Positions 32,903-41,800 of a stretch of DNA of 63,299 bases are shown in pieces. The stretch comes from a virus: positions 1-63,299 of IMG/VR virus record IMGVR_UViG_3300025536_000016; one strand, 5' to 3'. The position numbers and the translations under genes were made by a program. Positions within the stretch are counted from its first letter, which is position 1; each line of letters begins with the position of its first letter. The notes below the pieces were generated by a model that ran no database searches, was not told where the DNA came from, and worked only from the letters and a program-made list of their open reading frames with translations.

Positions 32903-33544
32903 ATGATTCGAGAAACTTTTAAGGATATTTCATTGCCTCCTTTCGTTCACAGTCGTCATAGCTTACAGCGGGATAATGGGCGCCAGATTGATTGGTCACT
33001 TGTGACTAATAGATTCATGAAAGGTGCTTTCGTTGTGACGATGAATGCGGCGGCATTAGCAGCAGCAACTTCAATAACAGTCCTTCCGCTTCCGAAAGCA
33101 CTTAAGGCTGGACAGGTCATTGATTTCGGAGGAGCAAAATTCGCGAGAGTTACGGCTGATACAGCCGCTGGCGAAGTCACGGTTCCGGTAGCAGCTTTGG
33201 GAGTTGCTCTCGGAGGAACAGAAACTTCTTGGCTTGGTGGTCGAGGAGGAAAATTCATTCCTGCGGGAACGGAAATGGATTTATTATCATCAGGGAAAAT
33301 CGTTCCCTCGATTCTCGCAACCGGCGGTGTTACCTGCTACTGCTTACTCGCGACTGATGCTTCAGAGGATATGCCCTCGGATGGAATGGGAGCCTACGGG
33401 GTTTTCGTTGGAGGAAATTTCTTTGAAAATCTCCTACCGGCAGCGATTAAAGCGTCATCGACAACGATTGATTCCAACTTCAAGACGGAATTAAGAGCTC
33501 GCGGTGGCTCATGGCAGTTCTTTCAATATTCAGACAACACTTAA
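32903..33544 (+). CDS. Head decoration-like / structural protein, 213 aa
   Basis: Ala-, Gly- and Thr-rich and beta-rich (FVVTMNAAALAAATSITVL, AGQVIDFGGAKFARV). This composition with a position just before the major capsid protein is typical of lambda gpD-type decoration or head-stabilising proteins. No direct motif. Confidence 0.55.
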   Translation: MIRETFKDISLPPFVHSRHSLQRDNGRQIDWSLVTNRFMKGAFVVTMNAAALAAATSITVLPLPKALKAGQVIDFGGAKFARVTADTAAGEVTVPVAALGVALGGTETSWLGGRGGKFIPAGTEMDLLSSGKIVPSILATGGVTCYCLLATDASEDMPSDGMGAYGVFVGGNFFENLLPAAIKASSTTIDSNFKTELRARGGSWQFFQYSDNT

Positions 33545-33609
33545 AATCTAAAAACTTTTAGGTCTGATTCTATAAAAGATTAAAAGATTATTTAGAGGAG
33601 ATTAACAAA

Positions 33610-34749
33610 ATGGAATTTGATTTGAGGGATGCTATAGCTGCTTTAGATTCAGGTGATGTCTTTGAAACTGCTAACGGCGCCCGACCTGCAAATGATTATC
33701 TGGGAAACAAAATCCTTCCTAATGTCAATATGGATGAATACGACGTGAGCGGAGGCTCATTGACGATTCAAACCACAATGGCCGGACTTCAGGGAATGGA
33801 TTCGGTTCCTGCGGAAGGTGGATATGCGGAAATGTCCACTTATAAAGGAAATACCGGTAAAATCGGAATCGGAGGAGTTATTCCGGAAAGAATGCTTCGG
33901 CAACTCCAGACTTGGATGCTCCGAATGACCGCTGAAAGAAAGGACACGACTTCCTTGATTCAGGAAACCGGAATGAATTTCTATAACAAGATTATCGTTC
34001 AAGCTATCCTCGATAGAGAGGAATGGCTTAAATGGCAAGTCTTGACGACCGGCAAATTGGATTGGACTTTCAATGGAATCAATCTGAAAGCCGATTATGG
34101 CGTGCCTACGACGAATTTCTTGTCCGCTCAAACCGGCAACAATCGTTACGGCGGAACGACTTCTCAACTTTGGGCGGATATTTATAAGCTCTACGAAATC
34201 CTCAATTGGGAGATTTCTGCTTTCTTTGTCCATCCGAAATTGTTAAGAGATATTATGGCTAACGCTCTCGTTAACCAGCTTCAATTCGTTTCCCAGAACA
34301 CGGCGACGGGAGTCTTTTCCTTCACTCGAAGAATCGCAGTGAACGGCGTCAATATCACTTCGCCCGACCCGAGAGACCAGCTGACTTTGATTGCTTATGG
34401 AAAGGAAGGAACGGTTCGCGATTCTTCCAATCTGGAAGGAATCAAGAAAGTTCCTTTCCTTACTCCGGGCGCGCTCGTTGCAATCGGAAAACCCATTGAT
34501 TCTTCAAATGTGTTCATGGTTGCCGGTCAAGGTTCGACAGTTCCTCCGGAATTGGATTCTCCGGTTCGTCTCGGATATGGACACGTCGCTCCGACAACTG
34601 AGGGCGGTGGCAGACCCGGACGCTGGGGTAAAATCTGGGTTCCGGAAAATGAACCGGAAAAAATCTATTCGAGAGGAGTAGATAATTTCTTACCGGTTCT
34701 GGAAGCGGAAAAACGCCTCGCAGTCGCTTCATCCCAATTGATGAGCTAA
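33610..34749 (+). CDS. Major capsid protein
   Basis: 379 residues. Mixed alpha/beta with an N-terminal arm, no membrane segment, and codon use richer in GC than most neighbours (for example CTCGGATATGGACACGTCGC), as expected for a highly expressed gene. The order portal, scaffold, decoration, this gene, connectors points to an HK97-fold capsid protein. A strong GAGGAGATTAACAAA leader precedes it and a long hairpin follows. Confidence 0.75.
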   Translation: MEFDLRDAIAALDSGDVFETANGARPANDYLGNKILPNVNMDEYDVSGGSLTIQTTMAGLQGMDSVPAEGGYAEMSTYKGNTGKIGIGGVIPERMLRQLQTWMLRMTAERKDTTSLIQETGMNFYNKIIVQAILDREEWLKWQVLTTGKLDWTFNGINLKADYGVPTTNFLSAQTGNNRYGGTTSQLWADIYKLYEILNWEISAFFVHPKLLRDIMANALVNQLQFVSQNTATGVFSFTRRIAVNGVNITSPDPRDQLTLIAYGKEGTVRDSSNLEGIKKVPFLTPGALVAIGKPIDSSNVFMVAGQGSTVPPELDSPVRLGYGHVAPTTEGGGRPGRWGKIWVPENEPEKIYSRGVDNFLPVLEAEKRLAVASSQLMS

Positions 34750-34755
34750 TCCCTT

Positions 34756-34812
34756 GATGATTCGATATTCAGGGAGGGTTTCCCGAAAGGTAAATCTTTC
34801 CTGAATATCATC
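34756..34812 (+). other. Hairpin behind the major capsid gene
   Basis: ATATTCAGG (34765-34773) pairs with CCTGAATAT (34800-34808), extended by GATG/CATC outside a five-base bulge. No T-run follows. It may protect the 3' end of the abundant capsid mRNA or act as a weak terminator. Confidence 0.6.
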
Positions 34813-34825
34813 ATGAGGAGATAAG

Positions 34826-34858
34826 GATAAAAGACGATTAGGCTCGATTTATGGAGCC
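34826..34858 (+). repeat. Intergenic stem-loop repeat with GGCTC-GATTTATG-GAGCC
   Basis: The left 24 bases are identical to 20949-20972. GGCTC (34841-34845) pairs with GAGCC (34854-34858) around GATTTATG. The same loop and nearly the same stem occur at 61342-61357. It lies in the 152-base spacer between the capsid gene and the next gene, ahead of a TTGAGGAGAAATTA ribosome site. Confidence 0.7.
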
Positions 34859-34901
34859 GACTTCCCAGCAAGAATTTAATAAATTGAGGAGAAATTAAGA
34901 T

Positions 34902-35366
34902 ATGTCAGAGGAAAACACAGAAAAAGTTCAAATGGTTGAATTCGAGGTCAAGGAAAATTTTAATGACCCGAAAAATCAGCTCCATTATGGAAGGGGGCTT
35001 TGGCCTCTCGATAAAGAAACCGCCAAAAGATTTCAAAAAGAAGGTCGAGGGAAAATTACAAGCCAAACTCTCCAGAATGAAGCCTTTCTTGAAGCAAAAG
35101 CCGATGCAGAAAAGAAAGAGGAAGATTTTCAGAAATTAACGGCGCCCGGTCAGGGAACGGATTCAACTGATGAGGAATCAGAGGAAGAAACCGGAGAAGC
35201 GACGGAGCTTCCGGAAAACACTCCGGAAAGAGAATTATTAATCTCCGGAGGATTGGACACCATCGAAAAATTAAAGAATGCTTCTGAGGAAGATATTTTG
35301 AAGATTGAAGGCATCGGCGGCGTCAAGGCAACGAAAATCGGTCTTTTCCTTTCTGAATTAAAATAA
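34902..35366 (+). CDS. Head protein with C-terminal helix-hairpin-helix, 154 aa
   Basis: The middle is disordered and rich in Glu, Thr and Gly. Residues about 112-154 (LLISGGLDTIEKLKNASEED, then ILKIEGIGGVKATKIGLFL) form an HhH-type fold with G-I-G-G turn. Similar small HhH-ended proteins stand right after capsid genes in many siphoviruses and may contact DNA at the head-tail junction. Role inferred from position. Confidence 0.6.
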   Translation: MSEENTEKVQMVEFEVKENFNDPKNQLHYGRGLWPLDKETAKRFQKEGRGKITSQTLQNEAFLEAKADAEKKEEDFQKLTAPGQGTDSTDEESEEETGEATELPENTPERELLISGGLDTIEKLKNASEEDILKIEGIGGVKATKIGLFLSELK

Positions 35367-35430
35367 ATCTGGAATGGGGGTTACAGATTTTTAATTTTGA
35401 TGAGGAGAGGAAAAAGGGAGCGGGATTTTT

Positions 35431-35850
35431 ATGAAGCAAACTCAGATTGAAGCTCTTTCGGGAGGAGAGTTCACAACTCAGGAGCTAACTTATATCCGGA
35501 GAATCGTAATTGATAAAAGTTTCTCCGAGATAAAAAATCTCGTTCCTCTTTTAACCCTTTTCGATGACCAAGACCCGCCCGTTGTCCTTCCTGATGAGGA
35601 ACAATCAGAAAGAAAGCTGATGAGGTCTCACGTGAAAGTTTATTTTGATAAGTTCCTCGATGGAACTGTTAAAGTAAAGGGCGGAAAACGTGGCTCGGAT
35701 TTCGATAATACACGGGACAAGATGGATTTACGAAGGGAAGTCCGGAGAATGCTCCAGCTTCCGAGTTTGACTGATGAAGAATTGGCGGATTTGGATAGAA
35801 TTTATTTCTCTGAATCCTCGAACTCCGTTCCTTCATCGAGGAGCTTTTGA
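35431..35850 (+). CDS. Head-tail connector-like protein, 139 aa
   Basis: Helical and charged; residues about 60-110 (RKLMRSHVKVYFDKFLDGTV, KGGKRGSDFDNTRDKMDL). The place, directly after the HhH head protein, is that of gp6/gp15-type adaptors. No clear motif. The preceding 64 bases hold AATCTG/CAGATT, a weak stem followed by T-rich sequence. Confidence 0.5.
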   Translation: MKQTQIEALSGGEFTTQELTYIRRIVIDKSFSEIKNLVPLLTLFDDQDPPVVLPDEEQSERKLMRSHVKVYFDKFLDGTVKVKGGKRGSDFDNTRDKMDLRREVRRMLQLPSLTDEELADLDRIYFSESSNSVPSSRSF

Positions 35851-35858
35851 TTAATTAA

Positions 35859-36185
35859 ATGCCTAATCTAACAGAAGCAATATTTACAGAATTGGAAGTG
35901 AATCGAATCCTCGAATTAGGTGAAGATTCGACTTTGAGCGTGAAAAAAGGTTCCGGTTCTTGGTCTGATATTCCGGATGGCTGGTTCTTTGAACAAGTCG
36001 ACCAAAGACCCTCTGGAGGAAAGAAATTTTATAGATTGTCCGTTGCTGATATTGAGGGAACACGTTCCCAGATACTCGCGACTATGGACACTGCGAAAGT
36101 GAATCTGAGGGAATATAAGGTAACTGATAAAGATGCTCCAATCGGAGAAACACGAGAATGGATTATTGAACTTTTACCATTATAA
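35859..36185 (+). CDS. Head-tail connector-like protein, 108 aa
   Basis: Small, beta-rich (STLSVKKGSGSWSDIPDGWF, KFYRLSVADIEG). It begins eight bases after the previous stop and is five bases from the next gene. The run of five compact genes here is the standard head completion/stopper block. Confidence 0.5.
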   Translation: MPNLTEAIFTELEVNRILELGEDSTLSVKKGSGSWSDIPDGWFFEQVDQRPSGGKKFYRLSVADIEGTRSQILATMDTAKVNLREYKVTDKDAPIGETREWIIELLPL

Positions 36186-36190
36186 AATTA

Positions 36191-36610
36191 ATGAGAATAA
36201 CCGTTAAAATTCCTCAGAAATTATTGAAAATCAAATCTCGATTCTATCAAGCAATGAATCGGGCTTCTTTGAAAATCGAAGATATTGGCTTAAAGGGAAT
36301 TCAGAATTCCATTAAAAAGAGATGGTTCAGGACGGGAAATTCCCTAAATAAAGTCACTTCTCAGAGGGTTGATGTTTCTCCGGAAAAGAAAGAGATAAAT
36401 TTTATCAGCGGAACTAATTATGATATATTCGGAGAGTACGGAACGGGAAAAAGGGGCTCTTCAAGTCAACCGGAATTTACTCCAAGCGGATGGGTTTATG
36501 GAACTTCGATAATGGGAATGGATTCAAGATTCATGTTTCATACGGGAATCGAGGAAGTGCTTCCGGAGATAAACGAGAAATTTGTTTCTGAAATGATGAA
36601 GGCATTATGA
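36191..36610 (+). CDS. HK97 gp10-like tail-completion protein, 139 aa
   Basis: MNRASLKIEDIGLKGIQNSI, then RTGNSLNKVTSQRVDVSP, NYDIFGEYGTG and PEFTPSGWVYG resemble HK97 gp10-like proteins, where R-T-G-x-L and the Y-x2-x2-E-Y-G-T segment are common. They lie between head and tail genes and help join the tail. It overlaps the next gene by four bases. Confidence 0.65.
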   Translation: MRITVKIPQKLLKIKSRFYQAMNRASLKIEDIGLKGIQNSIKKRWFRTGNSLNKVTSQRVDVSPEKKEINFISGTNYDIFGEYGTGKRGSSSQPEFTPSGWVYGTSIMGMDSRFMFHTGIEEVLPEINEKFVSEMMKAL

Positions 36611-37185
36611 AAACTTTAGCCCCGAATACGGGAGAAATCATCAATCAATGTAAATTAATCCTTCAAGGAATTAATTTTGCCGTTAACCCCGACATTGATA
36701 CTGCCGTTCCTCCGAAATATAATGTCTTTCCTGAATGGATAGAATCCTTTGATAATGGGAACAACCCAGACGCCCTTAGAAGCGATTTAGACACCTATTC
36801 AGATGTTGTCGAGGGAGTGAATGTGACACTCGGTCGAGTCAATTCTTGGTTAATAGATGAATTATCAATAACTTCCTCTGATATTCCCTTAAAATCGAAT
36901 ATTCTGAACGATAAACAGCCGAGAAAAAAAAGAGTCGAAAGATTATTAAGATTGTTCTATTTTTATCAATACAAGGGCGACGGAGTGACTTATGTCCGGA
37001 GGGTTATTGATTTAGCGAGAGAAGCTTTCAATAAACCCGCTCTTGGATTCTCAGAACCGAAGTCGAATTTTATCGAGTCGGTTTCTGATTTACAAGTTCC
37101 CTTAATATCAGAGGGAGATTTCAACGGCATCATCGCTTATATTCGAGGGTGTCAATTACGGGTAACCACAATAGAGCCAAGGTAA
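36607..37185 (+). CDS. Tail terminator-like protein, 192 aa
   Basis: Position between the gp10-like protein and the tail tube protein is that of the tail terminator (lambda gpU type). The protein has an N-terminal helix-strand unit (GEIINQCKLILQGINFAVNP) and a Lys/Arg patch (QPRKKRVERLLRLFYFYQYK). No sequence motif confirms the role. Confidence 0.5.
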   Translation: MKTLAPNTGEIINQCKLILQGINFAVNPDIDTAVPPKYNVFPEWIESFDNGNNPDALRSDLDTYSDVVEGVNVTLGRVNSWLIDELSITSSDIPLKSNILNDKQPRKKRVERLLRLFYFYQYKGDGVTYVRRVIDLAREAFNKPALGFSEPKSNFIESVSDLQVPLISEGDFNGIIAYIRGCQLRVTTIEPR

Positions 37186-37218
37186 AGCTGGCTAATTTTA
37201 AGATAGGAGTAAAAAATT

Positions 37219-37992
37219 ATGTACGGTTCATTTCAGGGAGAGATTTTCTTAGCTGAAAGAAGTGTCGGTGGCAATCCGGTTTTACCTTATGAAAGTATTG
37301 GCGATGCCAATGTTTTCGATGTAGGAAACTCGGTTGACAAGTTAACGGTAAAGGAATCAATTTCCGGATTCAGAAAAACGGCGGTCTCCGTCATCACTGG
37401 TCAGGAAAACACTTTTACCATCAATTTCAGGGATATTAAGCCCATCAATTTCGCAATCTTGGCTCTCGGATTGGTCATTGATGTTGCGGGTTCTACGGTC
37501 ACAAATGAGGCTTTTCCAACGGGGCTCGCGGTCGGCGATGTTCTTTTCCTCGATAAGCCGGGAAAAGTTTCCGCAATTACTCTGATGGATAATACCGGTT
37601 CTCCGGTAACTCTGGTTCTCGGAACACATTTCGAGCACGATGGTTATGGAAAAATCGTTATCAAATCTTTAGGAGGATTGACCCAGCCTTTGAAAGCTTC
37701 GACTTATACCGTTGTCGCGATTCAGAAAGTTCCGATTCAGATTCAGTCTCCTCCGGAAAGAGCTCTTTTGTTCAATGGAGTCAACACCGCGGAATTCAAT
37801 TCTGATGGCACATTCAAAAGAGTTCGATTGATTTATTATCGGATTCGTTTCAACCCCGTCGAAACGATGAACTGGATTCAGGAATCCGATGCCCTGAGCC
37901 TTCCTGTTACGGGCGATATTCTGGAGGACCCGACAAAAATCCAGAGCTCGACCCAATCGAAAGTCGGCGAATTAATTTATTTGGATGCATAA
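37219..37992 (+). CDS. Major tail tube protein
   Basis: 257 residues, beta-rich, Gly/Val/Thr-rich, with evenly spaced strands (FTINFRDIKPINFAILALGL, TYTVVAIQKVPIQIQ). Strong codon bias like the capsid gene. It is followed by a tail-assembly-chaperone frameshift pair and the tape measure, the order that identifies tail tube proteins in siphoviruses. Confidence 0.75.
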   Translation: MYGSFQGEIFLAERSVGGNPVLPYESIGDANVFDVGNSVDKLTVKESISGFRKTAVSVITGQENTFTINFRDIKPINFAILALGLVIDVAGSTVTNEAFPTGLAVGDVLFLDKPGKVSAITLMDNTGSPVTLVLGTHFEHDGYGKIVIKSLGGLTQPLKASTYTVVAIQKVPIQIQSPPERALLFNGVNTAEFNSDGTFKRVRLIYYRIRFNPVETMNWIQESDALSLPVTGDILEDPTKIQSSTQSKVGELIYLDA

Positions 37993-38005
37993 TCCGGATA
38001 AAAAT

Positions 38006-38069
38006 CTGGGTTCCGAATTCTGTAAGCCATCTTATTCGGAATCCAGAATTTTCATTTCTCAAGATGGCT
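38006..38069 (+). other. H-type pseudoknot between tail tube and chaperone genes
   Basis: CTGGGTTCCGAAT (38006-38018) pairs with ATTCGGAATCCAG (38034-38046) over 13 bp with one G-U. Within its 15-base loop, AGCCATCTT (38025-38033) is the perfect complement of AAGATGGCT (38061-38069). Both helices can coexist only as a pseudoknot. AATTTTC follows the first helix, so it may also end transcripts of the tail tube gene. Confidence 0.65.
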
Positions 38070-38109
38070 AAAATCAAATAAAATAAAATAGGTTAGATAG
38101 GAGATAAAG

Positions 38110-38649
38110 ATGGCTAGAAAAGCAGCAAAACCGGAAGAACAAGCCGGATTCGATTCGGGTGAAAATATCCTGAATCCGAAATCAAAAATGATTTTGATTC
38201 AGGGAGAGGAAATCGAAATCAAAAAATGGAATCTTGGGCAATTGACGGAATTAGGAACGGAAATCGCTCAAATGGTTATTACCCTCCAAGATGTTCAGGG
38301 AGACGCCGGCATGGTTATTGCGGTTCTCTCCTCGAAACTTCCCTTTGTGAATAAAGTCGCCCAGATGACTTTGAATAAGGATGAAGAATTCTGTAAAACA
38401 ATTGATGGAGACGAGCTCCTCGATTTATACGAGGCTTGCTCGGAACTCAACAAAAGTTTTTTTCTCAGATTCAAGAATCTGCTACCGGAGGGAATCACAA
38501 ATCTGGTCTCAAATCAAAAGTCGCCGGAAACTTCACAGGAAACGCAGGAAGTAGGGATAACTGGTTTGACCTCGTTGACCGACTTACAAAATCTGGGCAC
38601 CAATTCATCAGAGGAAAAGATTCCGGAGGAAAATATCAAGGAATCCTAG
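38110..38649 (+). CDS. Tail assembly chaperone (gpG-like), zero-frame product
   Basis: 179 residues. Acidic and helical in its N-terminal two thirds, with a low-complexity C-terminus rich in Gln, Thr and Ser after residue 125. It lies between tail tube and tape measure and overlaps a second frame in the -1 register, the classic gpG/gpGT layout. Seven T bases at 38457-38463 in the frame T TTT TTT give the slip site. Confidence 0.75.
   Translation: MARKAAKPEEQAGFDSGENILNPKSKMILIQGEEIEIKKWNLGQLTELGTEIAQMVITLQDVQGDAGMVIAVLSSKLPFVNKVAQMTLNKDEEFCKTIDGDELLDLYEACSELNKSFFLRFKNLLPEGITNLVSNQKSPETSQETQEVGITGLTSLTDLQNLGTNSSEEKIPEENIKES
38457..38480 (+). other. Programmed -1 frameshift site
   Basis: T TTT TTT (38457-38463) in the zero frame lets both P-site and A-site tRNAs re-pair after slipping back one base. 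Three bases on, AGATTC-AA-GAATCT (38467-38480) can form a compact hairpin that would help pausing. The site lies inside the region where the -1 frame is open, before the zero frame ends. Confidence 0.7.
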
Positions 38650-38843
38650 GCTATGATTTAGACCAATTTGAGTGGTTCTTGGAATCCTCTGAAAGGTCGA
38701 GAGCAATCGAAAGGGCGGAATTCATTGAGGATATGTGCTTAGCAGTAAGAACAGTTCTTGCAAAACCGGAAGAGGTTAAACGCAGTATTGAGAAGGTGAA
38801 AAGGAATGCCTACCAGAGAAGAAAAGTTAAAAGTAGGAGTTGA
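38463..38843 (+). CDS. gpT-like extension of the tail assembly chaperone (reached by -1 frameshift)
   Basis: From the slip site the -1 frame is open for 126 codons to 38843 and would extend the chaperone to about 244 residues. The extension is basic and helical towards its end (LAKPEEVKRSIEKVKRNAYQ) like tape-measure-binding T domains. It has no ATG or ribosome site of its own, which supports frameshifting rather than separate initiation. It overlaps the tape measure start by 38 bases. Confidence 0.65.
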   Translation, partial: SQIQESATGGNHKSGLKSKVAGNFTGNAGSRDNWFDLVDRLTKSGHQFIRGKDSGGKYQGILGYDLDQFEWFLESSERSRAIERAEFIEDMCLAVRTVLAKPEEVKRSIEKVKRNAYQRRKVKSRS

Positions 38844-41800
38844 AATCGGGCTCGATGGAGGAGAGAATCTTTCCGAGCTTGAGGACAGACTTGAACGTCT
38901 CAAGAATGTAAATAACACAAAGGTAAAAGCACTTGAATCCGGATTCAATGATTTAGATAAACGCGTAAAAGCGACTAATAAATCAGCCCTCGAATTGGTT
39001 TCAACAATCAGCAAATTAAATCGTGGCGGGGCGGGATTGGATAAACAGACCCAATCCGCCACGAAAGCCCAATTAGCCCAAGAAAAATTAAATATTTCTG
39101 CTCGGAAATTGGAACAGCAGCAACAGAAATTAGATGCTCAGCAGATAAAAATATCCTCCTCATTCGATAGGGCTTCCAATTCTCAGAAACGTGCTGACCA
39201 AGAAACCCAGAGATTAGCAAATTCTCAAAAGAGATTGGAGATTCAAACCCAGAAATTGAATTCTCAATTATCTAATCAGGGATATGATAAGTACTCGAAA
39301 ACAATCTCTCAGATTCAGTCGAATATTGATAAACTGGGGTCATCCATCGAGTCGGCAGGGAAAAAGCTCACAGTCGGTCTTACAGCGCCCATAATCGCAG
39401 CAGGAATCGCATCCTCCAAGTTCGCAGGAGACCTTGAGGAATCAATTGCGGAGATTTCAACAATTGCTCCTCAGATTGACACGAAAAAATTAAATTCCCA
39501 GATAACGGATATTTCGACACGAATCCCAATTGCTGCGAATGATTTAGCCGCCGCGATTTATAATATTTTCTCCTCGATTGATGTTAATCAAGACCAAGCG
39601 GTCGGTTTGGCAGAGATTTTCGCAAAAGGAGCACGAGCCGCAAAAACTGATGTCGACACATTCGGAACAGCAATTCTGGGAGTCATCAATGCTTATAAAT
39701 TGGATGTTTCCCAAGCTTCGGAAGTCTCCGATATTTTCTTTAATACGGTCAATAAAGGTGTCATCAATGGACAGGAATTGGCAACGAATCTGGGGCAGGT
39801 CACACAAAGCGCAAAAAATGCCGGTGTTTCCTTTAAGGATTTGGGAGCCTTTATCGCTGCCGTTACGAAAGAGGGAGGAAACGCCGCTCAGAATGTCAAT
39901 AATCTGAATAATGTCTTTTCAAAGATTGTTACTCCTGATTCTCAGAAAGCATTAGATAATCTTTTAGGAAAAAATTCCACAGTCGATGCTCAAGGGAATT
40001 TCCTCCCAATCATTGATGTTCTGGATAAATTAAAAGCGAAATTAGATACTTTTTCCCAATCGGATAAAGCAAAGGCATTACAGGATATATTCCCAGACCT
40101 CCAAGCACGGACGGGTGTTCTGACATTAATTTCTCAATTGGATTTCCTCCGAGAAACGATGGCTTTGAATGAATCTCAAGCAGGTTCTACGGAAAAAGCT
40201 TATCAGAAAATGGTCGCGACGACAAATGCCCAATTTACTTTATTGAAGAATATTGCGATTGCAGCTCTTGTCTCAATCGGAAATTCTCTCCTCCCTGTTC
40301 TCGTTCCTTTATTCCAGAAATTAGGAGATATTATTTTATATCTCACTGGTCAATTTAATAATCTTTCTGAACCAGTAAAAGAATTTCTCGGAGTGATTGC
40401 TGTCATCGCTGCCGCGATTGGCCCAGTCCTCGTTGTCATTGGAGGAATAATTTCCTTTATTACTCCATTGATAGGAACTCTCGGAACTCTATTCTCCGTT
40501 CTCGGAACAATCGGAGGGGCACTGGTTTCTCTGGGAGGATTCATTTCATCTTTCATCGGTTTAATCGGAACTGCCGGCTTAACGAGTTCCGTAACCGCCC
40601 TCGTTTCCGTTCTCGGAACAACCTTGATTGCTGCTTTAGGTGCTGCAGCGATTGCTCTCGCAAAAGTGATTCTTGCAATCGTTGTGATAACCGCCGTAGT
40701 GGCTGCCGTAGTCGCCGCCGTATCCGCAGCGCTTTATATCCTTTATCGAGTTTGGCAGAAAAATATCGGAGGGATTCAGGAAAAAACCTACGCCGCATTT
40801 AACGCGATTAAAACTTTTGTCATCTCGACTTTTAATCAACTTAAAGCATTATTTTTAGAAATCCTCCCTTATCTCGAACAACTGGTTGAAACGACTCTAT
40901 CGGCGATTGAGGAATTCTGGGCCCTTTATGGAGACCAGATTGTGTCAGTCGCGACAGTCTGGTGGAACTACATAAAAACTTTTATTACGGAAACGATAAA
41001 TATTATCGCAAAGGTTATAAAAGGGGTTCTTCAAATCATCAATGGAGATTGGGAGGGCGCGTGGGATTCGATTGGTTCAATTGTAAATAGCGCGTTCAAA
41101 TTAATTGGCACGATTATCGGAGCGGGAGTCCGGATAATCCTTGAAATGATTTGGGGTTTGATTAAGGGACTTTTTATCCTCTGGGTAAAATTTCAGGAAG
41201 CCGGTACTCGATTGGGAGAAGCCCTCATCAATGGAATCGTCAACGCCGTTAAAAATAACGGATGGGAGATTCTTGCCGCGATTGAACTTGCCGTTCTGGA
41301 TGCTTCACAGGGTTTCCCTCGACTCGGAGCCTATATCGGCGGAAAGCTCTGGGATTCGATTAAAAGTGGTTTCTTTGGAGAATCACAAAATAATCCTTTG
41401 ACGATTACTCCATCAACGACGACTAATCAGGATGGAGGATTATCAATTTCAGCTTCAGCCAGTGCAACGGCGACTCTTACTCCGAGTGCTCCGACTGGTA
41501 AATTCTCCGGAGGCGGAGGAGGAAAGAAACGCGGAGGAGGCGGAGGAGGAGGAAAGGGTTCCAAGAGTAAAAGAGATTTCGAGCCAATTGACGCGAATCT
41601 TTTAGCCCAGAACGAGGCAGCATTAAAACAGGTTGAATCCCAGATTGAAGCAAATATTTCTGCTCTCGATAGAGCACGAGAATTGACTAAATTCTTTGGA
41701 ACGGAAATCGGTTCCGTGTTCAGGATTGAAGGAATCGCAGCATCTGATTATTACGATAAACTCCGGAGAGAAAGAGAGGATAATTTTAATGCCGAGATTT

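Noticed and set aside
32956-33258. Open frames on the minus strand (here and elsewhere)
   Set aside because: They mirror strongly coding + strand genes, have no ribosome sites and show no family features.
38436-38843. Separate gene starting at the TTG at 38436
   Set aside because: There is no ribosome site and the frame is best explained by -1 frameshifting from the chaperone gene.
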